In this document: positions 30,549-39,590 of the stretch, in pieces
Position numbering within the stretch: position 1 is the first letter of the stretch
Layout: every line of letters starts with the position of its first letter
NCBI RefSeq assembly: GCF_011752015.1
Contig: NZ_JAAIKA010000001.1
Location: 682,001-746,000, forward strand
Source of the DNA: Canibacter zhoujuaniae
GTDB lineage: Bacteria; Actinomycetota; Actinomycetes; Actinomycetales; Microbacteriaceae
DNA: 64,000 nt
Direction: 5' to 3'
Program-made: the position numbers and the translations under genes
The notes under the pieces: generated by a model
What the model was told of the DNA's origin: nothing
Databases searched by the model: none
What the model saw: only the letters and a program-made list of their open reading frames with translations

Positions 30549-31259
30549 TTAAAAGCCGAAATGGCGCGTTAAAAATAAGTGAATATCGGAAAGTTCTGTG
30601 CGCCCGATAGAGTGCCCAATCCCTTTATATGTGTGCGCTTCAAGAGCTGTGTGCTGCGGCGCCCATGCGGCGGTCAACTCTACAGCCGCATGACCGATTG
30701 CAGGGTCTACAAGATCGCGCCCCCAAAACAGCGGAGTCTGCAGATCTTTCAGCGCTGCATCGCCCATAAACTCACCCGGCGCAATGTACCCGGAGCAGTT
30801 AACACCGCACACAAACTCTCCCGGCGCAAGCCTAAGCATTGTGGTGGTCATCACCCCACCCTGCGAAAAACCCATCGGCGCAATCTGCCTGATCCCACCG
30901 ACCTGCTCCTTTAGCTGGTGCACCCAGTCAATAACCGCTTGCGCCGCCTGCACAGCCTCCGCTGCTCCCTGTTCGGGGGAAACCCCGCCCGGTTGCAGCG
31001 ACAGCGGAAACCACGACCAGCCACCAAGAGTTGCATCAACCTCAGCCGCTTTTAACGGTGCGCGCAAACTCGCTATTACCAGCTCTTTTGGCAGAAAAGA
31101 GGCCAGCTGAATAAGGTCTTTTTCGTGTGATCCAAGCCCGTGCATCAACACTAATAGCGAGCTCCCGCCGGCGAGTGCTGTCAGTGCGTGCGGTGCGGAA
31201 GCGAGCTTACCGTCGACAGCCCACTGAGTTGCTGCAGTGTCGAGTGTGAGATGTGTCAT
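30549..31259 (-). CDS. alpha/beta hydrolase, phospholipase/carboxylesterase type
   Basis: This 236-residue serine hydrolase has the oxyanion segment LLVLMHGLGSHEKDL near residue 36, the nucleophile Ser in GFSQGGVM near 131, Asp in RDLVDP near 183 and His in GIGHS near 217. This is the pattern of the PF02230 family of small cytosolic esterases. No signal peptide is present, so it acts in the cytoplasm. The natural ester substrate is unknown. Its ATG at 31259 is divergent from the APC permease gene across 156 bases. Confidence 0.86.
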   Translation of the reverse strand: MTHLTLDTAATQWAVDGKLASAPHALTALAGGSSLLVLMHGLGSHEKDLIQLASFLPKELVIASLRAPLKAAEVDATLGGWSWFPLSLQPGGVSPEQGAAEAVQAAQAVIDWVHQLKEQVGGIRQIAPMGFSQGGVMTTTMLRLAPGEFVCGVNCSGYIAPGEFMGDAALKDLQTPLFWGRDLVDPAIGHAAVELTAAWAPQHTALEAHTYKGIGHSIGRTELSDIHLFLTRHFGF

Positions 31260-31317
31260 CTAAGCCTCCGATCAGATTTCAGTTAATCTTATCCTTTGTA
31301 GGTTTAACCCTGCACCG

Positions 31318-31376
31318 TTGCAGACTGCAGCAGCCGGATTGTTTAATCGTCTGCAAGCCCTCCCGAGTCTAAGACT
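31318..31376. promoter_or_regulatory. inverted repeats upstream of the APC permease gene
   Basis: TTGCAGAC (31318-31325) and GTCTGCAA (31349-31356) are a perfect inverted repeat whose half-sites are 31 bases apart, about three helical turns. AGTCTAAGACT (31366-31376) is a second palindrome. They lie in the divergent region between the esterase and permease genes and could be regulator sites. Confidence 0.35.
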
Positions 31377-31415
31377 GTTTCAAAAGAAGTTACGTCACAA
31401 ATCGAGGAGGATAAA

Positions 31416-32783
31416 TTGTCAGAGTCTGCTGCAACAGGGCAGCCGAAACTGCGTCGGGCACTGGGACTGACCGGTTTAACTTTTTTCGGGATCACCTATA
31501 TGACGGTGGTCACCGTTTTTACAACCTACGGCATTGTTAACAAGGTCACCCACGGGCATCTGCCGGCCGCCTACATTATGGCGGTTGTTGCAATGCTTTT
31601 TACCGCAGCAAGCTACGCCGCTATGGTACGCAAGTATCCTGTTGCGGGGTCGGCATACACCTATGCCCAACAGACATTCGGCGGCGGGGTCGGGTTTATC
31701 ACCGGCTGGGTCATGCTGCTTGACTACCTGTTTATTCCGATGATCAATTTTATGCTCATCGGCATCTACTTAAACACACAGTTTCCGGCAGTCCCTGTTT
31801 GGGTTTTCACGCTCGCAGCGCTGCTGATTGTGTTCGCTTTTAATGTGCTCGGGATCAAACTGGTCAACGGCGCCAACTACACTGTTGTCGCTCTCTCGGT
31901 GCTGTTGGTTGTTGTATTTTTCGCGCTCGCGCTAAAGAGTGCGCTCGGCGGCGATATGTCTGTTGGGGTGCTTGAACCTTTCAGCTTTGGTGAGGGAGGG
32001 ATCGGCAGCATTGCCTCCGGCGCGGCAATTCTTGCACTCTCATTCCTAGGGTTTGACGCGATTTCAACTCTTTCGGAAGAAGCAAAAAACCCGCGTCGTG
32101 ATATTCCGCGCGCGATTATTCTCGCAACCTTGGTTGGTGGTCTGCTGTTTATTCTGGTTTCTTGGTCGGGAGCTCTGGCTTACAGCCCTGACTGGTCGGC
32201 TCTCAGCAAAGCCGAAATTGAAGCTGCTGGTGTGACGGTTGTGACCCACATCGGCGGCGAGGTGCTCGCAACTTTCTTTGTTGCAATCTATGTTGTTGGC
32301 TGTTTCGGCTCCGGCCTAACCGCGCAGGTTTCAGTGTCAAGAATCCTTTACGCCATGGGCCGTGATGGGATGCTGCCTAGCCCGCTAGCAAAACTCAACA
32401 AACGTTTCGGCACACCATACATTGCCACCGCTGTTGTGTCAGTCTTCGCTCTCTCAAGTCTTTTTGCAAGCCTCGACGCGGTTGCGTTTATGATCAGCTT
32501 TGGCGCTCTCACCGCGTTCGCGGTGGTGAATCTGGCGGTGATTCGCACCTACGTGTTCCCGTCAGGAGGCAGAGCCGAAAAGATTCGCGTCACGCAGATC
32601 TTGCGCTATCTCGTTTGCCCGCTGATAGGTTTCGCGCTCACAATTTGGCTGTGGTCTGCGCTTGAAACAACTACCTGGATAATCGGCGGCGTTTGGGTGC
32701 TGATCGGTCTTGCGATTATCGCTTACGTGACGCGCGGGTTTAAAAAGCCTGTGCCGAAATTAGATTTTTCTGAAGCAGAGTAA
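31416..32783 (+). CDS. APC family amino acid permease
   Basis: This 455-residue secondary transporter of the amino acid-polyamine-organocation superfamily has about 12 membrane helices. The first helix holds the GLTFFGITYMTVVTVF segment, helix 3 the YPVAGSAYTYAQQTFGG stretch, and a conserved FLGFDAISTLSEEAKNP lies at about residue 215, the loop after helix 6 characteristic of the family. It imports or exchanges amino acids or amines at the cytoplasmic membrane; the substrate cannot be assigned. The TTG start at 31416 has AGGAGG five bases upstream. Convergence with putA, a proline catabolic gene, may or may not be meaningful. Confidence 0.9.
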   Translation: MSESAATGQPKLRRALGLTGLTFFGITYMTVVTVFTTYGIVNKVTHGHLPAAYIMAVVAMLFTAASYAAMVRKYPVAGSAYTYAQQTFGGGVGFITGWVMLLDYLFIPMINFMLIGIYLNTQFPAVPVWVFTLAALLIVFAFNVLGIKLVNGANYTVVALSVLLVVVFFALALKSALGGDMSVGVLEPFSFGEGGIGSIASGAAILALSFLGFDAISTLSEEAKNPRRDIPRAIILATLVGGLLFILVSWSGALAYSPDWSALSKAEIEAAGVTVVTHIGGEVLATFFVAIYVVGCFGSGLTAQVSVSRILYAMGRDGMLPSPLAKLNKRFGTPYIATAVVSVFALSSLFASLDAVAFMISFGALTAFAVVNLAVIRTYVFPSGGRAEKIRVTQILRYLVCPLIGFALTIWLWSALETTTWIIGGVWVLIGLAIIAYVTRGFKKPVPKLDFSEAE

Positions 32784-32789
32784 CCGTTT

Positions 32790-32835
32790 AAAAAACGTGC
32801 CGCGGGCAGATCCTTGTGAGACCCACCCGCGGCAC
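32790..32835 (-). terminator. terminator between the APC permease gene and putA
   Basis: GTGCCGCGGG (32797-32806) and CCCGCGGCAC (32826-32835) form a perfect 10-bp stem. On the minus strand it is followed by six T, so it terminates putA; on the plus strand the T-tract is weaker but the stem may also serve the permease gene. Confidence 0.85.
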
Positions 32836-32853
32836 ACGCCAGTTTGCTTTTAT

Positions 32854-35800
32854 TTACAGCGCAAACTTTGCGAAGTTGGTGAGATTACCGAAACGGTGTG
32901 CGGTGATCGACACTGCCTGCTCACGGAGGTGCGGGAGCATTTCAACCCGCCCAGCAGAAACAACTTCTCCGCCGTAGACCGCAATATCCGGCTTGCCGTT
33001 TGCCGCAGCATACACCTCTGCTACCTGCGCAGCACGTGATGCGCCCGCAACAATACGGATACGGGCTGCTGCCTTAGGCCCCTCAACTGCTGCAAGCTTG
33101 GCAACGCGCTGCTGCCACGCGGTCTCATCCTGATGATCGACAGTCACCCCGGCGCGCTTGAGCTCTACCTGCACAGGCTCAGGCAGCGCGGTTGGTGTGC
33201 TCACAACAGGCTTTGCGCCGGCAGCCAATGCCGCACCGAGCACACGAATAGCGTCGCGAAGTTGCGCGTCGGCAGCGATCCTAACGTGTGTTGTAACCGG
33301 CAGGTAGCGCAGCATGTTCCGCTCCACGATCAGCTGTGAAGCGTCTCGCGCGATACCGAACTCTTCGTTCCAAGCATCAGTATCAGAGGCGAAAGCTCCG
33401 GCCAACCACGCTAGATCAGACTCTGACAGGCCGGCCTGCTGCGCGGCTGCGTATAGCCCGGTCACCTCTGGGCGCGGATCCGAAAGCTGTGCGGCTGTAA
33501 TTGGCGCGTCGGCCCAATCTCCAAGCCCGTGCAGGTAGTTCGGCCCGCCAGCCTTGGTGCCTGCTCCGATGGCGCTCTTCTTCCAACCGCCAAAACTCTG
33601 ACGACGCACAATAGCACCGGTGATGCCGCGGTTGACGTAGAGGTTGCCGGCCTCGATACCGTCGACCCACTGGCGTAGCTCATCAGCGTCAAGTGAGTGC
33701 AGGCCGCTGGTCAGACCGTAGTCGATCTCATTCACGATCTCGATTGCTTCTGCGAGGGTTGCAGCGGTCATGATGCCCAGGATCGGACCGAAGTATTCGG
33801 TCATGTGGTATTCACTGCCGCGCTTTACGCCGTCGCGCACACCGGGGCTCCACAGTTTTATGTCACCGTTCTTATCGCGGGCCAGCGGGCTGCCGTTGTC
33901 AATCGGTTCTGGTTTAATCAACCATCGCTCGCCAGAGCCGAGTGTTGTGAGCCCCCGCAGCAGTTTGCCGCTCGGAGCGGTGACCACAGTGCTCATTTGG
34001 GTGCGCAAATCTTCCGGTGTTCCCACGCTAATTGAACGCACCGCATCGAGCAGCTGTGCGCGGAAGCGTTTTGAGGTGGCAACGGAACCAACAAGAATCA
34101 CCAGCGAAGCTGCTGAGCACTTCTGACCCGCGTGACCAAACGCTGACTGGGCAACATCTCGCGCTGCCAGATCAAGGTCTGCGTTAGGGGTCACAATAAT
34201 GGCATTCTTGCCACTGGTTTCTGCCAAAATTGGCAGATCCTGACGCAGTTCGCGGAAGGCTACAGCGGTTTCGTATGCGCCGGTGAGGATCAGACGATCA
34301 ACTCGCGGATCGGCAACCAGCTGTGACGCCAGATCGCGATCAGCAAACTGTACGAACTGCAGCACCTCTCGTGGCACACCGGCCTCCCACAGGGCTTCAA
34401 TCATCATTGCGCCCGAGCGTGCGGTGTTGGTTGCTGGTTTGATAATCACCGCTGCCCCTGAGGCCAAAGCAGCAAACACGCCGCCTGCGGGGATTGCCAC
34501 CGGGAAGTTCCATGGCGGGATGACAGCGATCAGCTTCTTTGGCTGATACTTCGCTCCCGACACCTGCTCAAGCTGCTGGCCGAGCATTGCGTAGTAGTTG
34601 GCAAAGTCAATCGCCTCTGACACTTCCGGATCGCCCTGATCGAGGGTCTTGCCACACTCTGAACCCATCACTTCAAGCAGTTCTGCACGGCGCTGCTCTA
34701 GCTTTTCACCGGCAAGCATCAGAATGCGGGCGCGCTCATCAGCGCCCAGCGCCTGCCAAGCGTCTGCGGCGCTAACACCGGTTGCAATGATTTCTTCGAG
34801 TTTGTCAGCGCTTGCAACCTGCGCATCGCGCACCAGGTCGGCACCAAGCTGTGACTCGACCATGCGCTCAGCGATTGCCCGCCCCCACGCGCGGTTTCCC
34901 GGCAGATCTGGGTCGGTGTCTGGAACGTTCTCAAATTCACCGCGCGCTCCCGCTGCAACACGCTCTGCAACGCGGTCAGCTGCCTTTTCCGGATCATATT
35001 TACTGCGATCCTGCTGCCGGTTTGCAGGCGGCACTGCGTAATTTTCTGCAGCACCGTCAGCGGTGATAGCTGCTAGATCTGCCAGGCTAGCGAGGAAGCG
35101 ATTCTTTTCACGCTCAAAAAGTTTTTTGTTGTCGTTAAGCTCAAACACGGCCGACATAAAGTTGTCTTGGCTTGCGCTTTCTTCGAGACGACGGATGAGG
35201 TAAGCGATCGCCACATCGAACTCTTGCGGGTGCACAACTGGGGTGTAAAGCAGCAAGGATCCTACTTCTCGCTTCACTGCCTCAGCCTGTCCGGTTGCCA
35301 TGCCGAGCAGCATCTCAAACTCGATACCGTCTTGTGCTCCCCTGGCTTTTGCCAGCAGCCAGGCCAGTGCCACGTCGAAGAGGTTGTGGCCGGCAACGCC
35401 GATCCGAATGTTTTTTACGCGCTCTGGGTGCAGTGCGTAATCGATAACCGCCTTATAGCTGGTGTCAGAAGCCTGCTTGCTGTGCCAGGTTGCTAGAGAC
35501 CAGCCGTGAATTGCCGCGTCTACCTGCTCCATTGGCAGGTTTGCGCCCTTTACGATACGCACCTTAATTGGTGCACCGCCGTCGGCAACACGCTGCGCGG
35601 CCCATTCCTGCAGGTTCATCATTGCGCCGAGCGCATCCGGCAGATACGCCTGCAGCACGATACCGGCTGAGAGGTTATGGAATTCTGGCTTTTCTAACAG
35701 CTTCTTAAACACCGCGATCGTAAGATCGAGATCTTTGTATTCCTCCATATCGAGGTTTATAAACTTCTTCGGAGTGCTGTCGTTTGCCAGTTTGAAAAGC

Positions 35801-36423
35801 GGCGTGAGTTTTTCGGTGATGTGGGCGACCGCCTCATCAAAAGCCCAATGGTTGTGCGGGGCTACGGTTGCCGAAACCTTAATTGACACATAGTCAACGT
35901 CATCGCGAGACAGCAGCTTTTCAGTGCCCGCAAGACGACGCGATGCCTCGTGCTCACCGAGGATAGCTTCACCGAGCAGGTTGATGTTCAGACGCACATC
36001 GTCTTTTTTAATTTTTGCGATTGCCGGGCCGAGCTTATTATCTGAGGCATCGATGATGAGGTGGCTCACCATTTCGCGCAGCACTTTGCGTGCTGTTGGC
36101 ACAACCACGCCCTTTAATGGTTTGGCAAGCAACCCTCCCAAACCGATCGCGCCGCGCATGTATCCCGGTAAGAACTGTGGTGTCAGCGGGGTTAGTTCTT
36201 TGAGTTTCTTTGCGGCCGCACCAAGATCTTCCGGGCGCACCACGCCGTCAACGAATCCAACTGTGAAGTCTAGGCCGTTTGGGTCGCGCAAAACACCAGC
36301 GAGGCGTTCAGCAGATTTATCTGCGGGATACTGTGATGCTTCTTTAAGCCACCGTTTAACGAGCGCGATTGCGTCGTCAGCGAGGTCCTGCGGGCGAGTG
36401 TTGCTGCCAGCTTTTGCGGTCAT
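32854..36423 (-). CDS. putA: bifunctional proline dehydrogenase / L-glutamate gamma-semialdehyde dehydrogenase
   Basis: The 1189-residue PutA oxidises proline to glutamate in two steps, using FAD then NAD+. The proline dehydrogenase domain (about residues 95-460) ends with YLIRRLEESASQDNF, whose Arg pair binds the proline carboxylate. The aldehyde dehydrogenase domain (about 560-1010) has catalytic Glu in LAETSGKN and Cys in GHAGQKCSAA. About 170 further residues form the C-terminal extension seen in long PutA proteins. No DNA-binding ribbon-helix-helix is present at the N-terminus, so it is not an autorepressor. It is divergent from a LysR regulator across an AT-rich region, pointing to control by that regulator. 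Confidence 0.97.
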   Translation of the reverse strand: MTAKAGSNTRPQDLADDAIALVKRWLKEASQYPADKSAERLAGVLRDPNGLDFTVGFVDGVVRPEDLGAAAKKLKELTPLTPQFLPGYMRGAIGLGGLLAKPLKGVVVPTARKVLREMVSHLIIDASDNKLGPAIAKIKKDDVRLNINLLGEAILGEHEASRRLAGTEKLLSRDDVDYVSIKVSATVAPHNHWAFDEAVAHITEKLTPLFKLANDSTPKKFINLDMEEYKDLDLTIAVFKKLLEKPEFHNLSAGIVLQAYLPDALGAMMNLQEWAAQRVADGGAPIKVRIVKGANLPMEQVDAAIHGWSLATWHSKQASDTSYKAVIDYALHPERVKNIRIGVAGHNLFDVALAWLLAKARGAQDGIEFEMLLGMATGQAEAVKREVGSLLLYTPVVHPQEFDVAIAYLIRRLEESASQDNFMSAVFELNDNKKLFEREKNRFLASLADLAAITADGAAENYAVPPANRQQDRSKYDPEKAADRVAERVAAGARGEFENVPDTDPDLPGNRAWGRAIAERMVESQLGADLVRDAQVASADKLEEIIATGVSAADAWQALGADERARILMLAGEKLEQRRAELLEVMGSECGKTLDQGDPEVSEAIDFANYYAMLGQQLEQVSGAKYQPKKLIAVIPPWNFPVAIPAGGVFAALASGAAVIIKPATNTARSGAMMIEALWEAGVPREVLQFVQFADRDLASQLVADPRVDRLILTGAYETAVAFRELRQDLPILAETSGKNAIIVTPNADLDLAARDVAQSAFGHAGQKCSAASLVILVGSVATSKRFRAQLLDAVRSISVGTPEDLRTQMSTVVTAPSGKLLRGLTTLGSGERWLIKPEPIDNGSPLARDKNGDIKLWSPGVRDGVKRGSEYHMTEYFGPILGIMTAATLAEAIEIVNEIDYGLTSGLHSLDADELRQWVDGIEAGNLYVNRGITGAIVRRQSFGGWKKSAIGAGTKAGGPNYLHGLGDWADAPITAAQLSDPRPEVTGLYAAAQQAGLSESDLAWLAGAFASDTDAWNEEFGIARDASQLIVERNMLRYLPVTTHVRIAADAQLRDAIRVLGAALAAGAKPVVSTPTALPEPVQVELKRAGVTVDHQDETAWQQRVAKLAAVEGPKAAARIRIVAGASRAAQVAEVYAAANGKPDIAVYGGEVVSAGRVEMLPHLREQAVSITAHRFGNLTNFAKFAL

Positions 36424-36512
36424 AACGTTTGCCTTTCACGATTTTTGTTGCGCGCATAAAAAACGCACCGATATGGCAATAATGCATGTTCTTTGTCAAT
36501 AAGTAAAATGAG

Positions 36513-36528
36513 ATAATCTTATGATTAT
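36513..36528. promoter_or_regulatory. dyad in the putA/LysR divergent region
   Basis: ATAATC-TTAT-GATTAT is a perfect 16-base dyad in the very AT-rich segment 36500-36555, about 90 bases from both the putA and the LysR-type start. It has the size of a LysR operator half but does not fit the T-N11-A consensus exactly. Confidence 0.4.
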
Positions 36529-36617
36529 TATTTAATTTTACTTAACTAATTTTTTAGTACCGGCGCGGCTTGTTTGGGCGCCGCCACAGCCCCAAAACCG
36601 TTCAAAGGAAACCCTCT

Positions 36618-37550
36618 ATGCTCGATGTGAAACGTCTTCGACTGCTTTGGGAGTTGGATCGCCGCGGCACTGTGATCGCCGTTGCAGACGCGCTGCACCA
36701 AAGTTCGTCAGCGGTTTCACAGCAGCTTGCGCTACTCGAGCGTGAGGTCGGGGTGACACTGCTGAGGCGCAGTGGTCGGGTTTTAGAACTCACCCCCGCA
36801 GCACAGGTGCTGGTTGCAGAAACTGAAAATGTGTTGCGCGCCGTAGAGCAAGCAGCTGACGCCGTGCAACAAAAACAACCACAGGTGACAGGGAAACTGC
36901 GCGTAGCCGCATTTCAGACCGCCATGCTAGCGCTCCTACCGCAAGCTATTCAAAGAATCAGGCGCAACCACCCAGGTGTGCACATTGAGCTCATTCAGTA
37001 TGAGCCGGAGCTCGCGCTGCGCGAAACCTGGTTGCGCAATTTTGATCTGGTGATCGCTGAGCAGTACCCTGAGCACGCCACCGAACAGTTTGCAGGGCTT
37101 GAAAGCAAACCTCTAACGCGCGATAAAATTCAACTCGCACTGCCGCGCACCCCCGATAGCAGCCCCGAGTTTCAGAGCGTAAAAACGCTCAGCGACACAC
37201 AACACCTGCCCTGGGTAATGGAGCCGAAGGGCACAGCCACCAGACATTTTGCAGAGCAGGCATGTCGACTAGCAGGATTTGAGCCGGATGTCAGATTTGA
37301 AACAGCAGATCTGCAGGCGCATGTGCGCCTCGTCGCTACCGGAAATGCGGTTGCCCTGCTTCCAAGCCTTGTGCACTTTGGGTCGCCGTATTCTAAAGCA
37401 AACGATATCAAGCTGCTCGACCTGCCGGGGTCTCCGCGTCGCACGATCTTTACCGCCGCGCGAAAATCTAGCCGGAAGAACGCCGCCCTTAAAGCTTTTC
37501 GGCAGGTGCTAGAAACTGAGGCTGCGGCGCTTCAAACAGAGACAATCTAA
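36618..37550 (+). CDS. LysR family transcriptional regulator
   Basis: This is a LysR-type regulator of about 310 residues. The winged helix-turn-helix covers residues 1-60 (LDRRGTVIAVADALHQSSSAVSQQLALLE), followed by a linker helix and a periplasmic-binding-protein-like effector domain. The ORF could start earlier at 36570, but ATG 36618 has AAAGGA upstream and places the HTH at the very N-terminus as in the family. It is divergent from putA, so a role in proline or amino acid catabolism control is the natural guess. The effector is unknown. Confidence 0.87.
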   Translation: MLDVKRLRLLWELDRRGTVIAVADALHQSSSAVSQQLALLEREVGVTLLRRSGRVLELTPAAQVLVAETENVLRAVEQAADAVQQKQPQVTGKLRVAAFQTAMLALLPQAIQRIRRNHPGVHIELIQYEPELALRETWLRNFDLVIAEQYPEHATEQFAGLESKPLTRDKIQLALPRTPDSSPEFQSVKTLSDTQHLPWVMEPKGTATRHFAEQACRLAGFEPDVRFETADLQAHVRLVATGNAVALLPSLVHFGSPYSKANDIKLLDLPGSPRRTIFTAARKSSRKNAALKAFRQVLETEAAALQTETI

Positions 37551-37586
37551 CCGTCAGAAGCTCTCGAATCTAGCACCACGTGCCGT

Positions 37587-37910
37587 CTAGTCGCGGGTCA
37601 CAGCGTGATCAACAATGTACTGACGCCCCGCACCAACCTCCACTTCAGAGCCAAGGATCTCGTCAAACTCTGGTGCTAGGCGGTCGCGCTTTGGGTGGTC
37701 AAGCCACTCCTGGTAGCCGCGCTCATCCGGCCAATTCGCAGTTACTAGTATCTCGCCGCTGCCATCAGCTGCAACAGCAATATCACTGCTCACCTGGCGT
37801 GTGAGGTTGAGCGACTCACGCAAAACCTCTTCATCACGATACAGCTGCAGTAACTTCTCTGCCTGTTCCGGAGTCGTTTTAATAGTCAGTATTGAACGAT
37901 ACATTTCCAC
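37587..37910 (-). CDS. antibiotic biosynthesis monooxygenase (ABM) domain protein
   Basis: This 107-residue single-domain ferredoxin-like fold protein has the ABM pattern: an opening MYRSILTIKTTPEQAEKLL strand-helix, a central ILVTANWPDERGYQEWLDH segment with the conserved Trp, and a closing strand. Despite the family name, many members are small oxygenases or heme-degrading or quinone-modifying enzymes with no antibiotic link. It is encoded 14 bases downstream of the peptide ABC ATPase, so it belongs to that operon by position. Any functional connection is unclear. Confidence 0.75.
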   Translation of the reverse strand: MEMYRSILTIKTTPEQAEKLLQLYRDEEVLRESLNLTRQVSSDIAVAADGSGEILVTANWPDERGYQEWLDHPKRDRLAPEFDEILGSEVEVGAGRQYIVDHAVTRD

Positions 37911-37924
37911 TCGTTTCTAATGCT

Positions 37925-38731
37925 TTAATCTGCCAAAATTGCTTCGCTAGTGCCGGGCAGTGTGCCGAGCCCGTCGACCGCCGGAATCGAAGCTAACAGC
38001 TTTTTCGTGTAATCCTGGCGGGGATTATCCCACACCTGCTGCGCGGTGCCAGTTTCTACAAGCTGGCCCCGTTGCATCACCGCGACCTGGTCTGCGATGA
38101 TCCGCACCACCGCGAGATCGTGACTGATAAACAACAGCGATGCCCCGCTCTGCAGCGCAAGATTTCGCATTAGTGTCGCAACTTTTGCCTGCAGACTCGC
38201 ATCGAGCGACGCGATGGGTTCGTCACCGATTAACAGTTCTGGCCCAGAGGCAATAGCTCGCGCAATTGCGATACGCTGGCGCTGCCCGCCCGAAAATTGA
38301 TGCGGGTAGCGCGACTGCACACTGGCTGGCAGCTCCACTTCTTCTAACAACCCAGCAACAGACCAGCTGTCTTTATGCGGGTTAATGCGCAGTCCGTCAG
38401 CAATCTGGCTACCAATCGTGCGCCGCGGGTTTAGCGAAGCATAAGGGTTTTGAAACACCATCTGGATGCGCAGCAGTTCCGGATCACGACGCCGCATCCC
38501 GAGCGGCTTAATCTCTTTCCCTTTGAAGATGATCGCCCCGGCGGTAATCGGTTCTAAACCGGAGATAGCGCGCGCAAGCGTGGATTTCCCACAACCGGAT
38601 TCGCCAACCAGCCCAACCACCGAAGATTTATCGACGTTCAGGCTAACCCCGCGCACCGCCTCAAGCGTGCCCCCACCCGGCAGCTTATATGTGACACGAA
38701 CGTCATCGACAGACAGAAACTGTGTGCTCAT
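37925..38731 (-). CDS. peptide ABC transporter ATPase (DppF type)
   Basis: This ABC ATPase of about 268 residues has Walker A GESGCGKS, the Q-loop in MVFQNPYASLNPRR, the signature SGGQRQRIAIARA, Walker B LLIGDEPIASLD and the H-loop SHDLAVV. The residue after the Walker B Asp-Glu-Pro is Ile instead of the usual Thr. A GTG at 38749 is in frame, but ATG 38731, with GAGGGA before it, starts one base after the previous gene and is preferred. It pairs with the DppD-type ATPase encoded just upstream. Confidence 0.92.
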   Translation of the reverse strand: MSTQFLSVDDVRVTYKLPGGGTLEAVRGVSLNVDKSSVVGLVGESGCGKSTLARAISGLEPITAGAIIFKGKEIKPLGMRRRDPELLRIQMVFQNPYASLNPRRTIGSQIADGLRINPHKDSWSVAGLLEEVELPASVQSRYPHQFSGGQRQRIAIARAIASGPELLIGDEPIASLDASLQAKVATLMRNLALQSGASLLFISHDLAVVRIIADQVAVMQRGQLVETGTAQQVWDNPRQDYTKKLLASIPAVDGLGTLPGTSEAILAD

Positions 38732-38732
38732 A

Positions 38733-39590
38733 TTAGTTCCCTCTCTCACCTGCGCTCAGCTGCTTAACGGTAATAACCTCTGTTGCGGTTGCGGCTACAG
38801 CACCTGCAAGGAATGGTTCATGATTCGGGAGCGCTTCAACCAGAGCGCGAGTATAGGCGTGCTGCGGCCGACGCAGCACCTCATAGCGCGGGCCGCTCTC
38901 CACGATCTGCCCCTGCCGCATAACGTAAATAGTTTCTGCGAGGCTGCTCATCACCCCGAGATCGTGTGTGACAAGCAAAACCGCAAGCGAAAGTTTTTCC
39001 GCAAGCTGTTTTAACAGACGCAGCACGCCTGCCTGCACAGTCACATCAAGCGCGGTTGTTGGCTCGTCAGCGATCAAAATTTCAGGCTCACATATAATCG
39101 CGATCGCGATAGCAACGCGCTGCAGCTGCCCGCCAGAGAACTGATGCGGATACTTCTTTATCGCTGTTTTTGGATCGGGGACCTGCACAAGCCGCAGTGT
39201 TTCTACCGCTTTTTCGAGAGCTGCTTTTTTCCCAATCCCGGTGTGTGCCCGCAGATGATCCGTCAGCTGCCGGCCGATTGTCAACATCGGATGCAGGCTA
39301 GCGGTCGGATCCTGGAAAACCATGGCAATCTTATTGCCGCGCAGTTTATTTTGCTCTTTTTCGCTGTTTTTTAAGAGATTCTTGCCGGCAAACTGAATCT
39401 GCCCTTTAGTTCTCGATCCTTCCGGTAATAAGCCCAAGATTGCCAAGCCGGTCATCGACTTACCCGAGCCAGATTCGCCAGCAAGTCCGGTAATTTTTCC
39501 GGGCTGCAGTGAGATATCGATACCCTGAATAATCTCTTTGCCGTTAATCTCCAGCTCAAGGCCTGTAATTTGTAGTCCTTCTGCGCTCAT
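38733..39590 (-). CDS. peptide ABC transporter ATPase (DppD type)
   Basis: This 285-residue ABC ATPase has Walker A GESGSGKS near residue 39, Q-loop VFQDPTASLHP, signature SGGQLQRVAIAIA, Walker B LIADEPTTALD and H-loop THDLGVM. The C-terminal peptide-binding-type extension (HAYTRALVEALP) is present. The ATG at 39590 abuts the stop of the permease gene, with GGAGGG eight bases upstream. Together with the DppF-type gene it powers the permease pair encoded upstream. Confidence 0.93.
   Translation of the reverse strand: MSAEGLQITGLELEINGKEIIQGIDISLQPGKITGLAGESGSGKSMTGLAILGLLPEGSRTKGQIQFAGKNLLKNSEKEQNKLRGNKIAMVFQDPTASLHPMLTIGRQLTDHLRAHTGIGKKAALEKAVETLRLVQVPDPKTAIKKYPHQFSGGQLQRVAIAIAIICEPEILIADEPTTALDVTVQAGVLRLLKQLAEKLSLAVLLVTHDLGVMSSLAETIYVMRQGQIVESGPRYEVLRRPQHAYTRALVEALPNHEPFLAGAVAATATEVITVKQLSAGERGN

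Noticed and set aside
35924-36502. 192-residue plus-strand ORF
   Set aside because: Antisense to putA with low-complexity Ser/Arg composition and no ribosome site.
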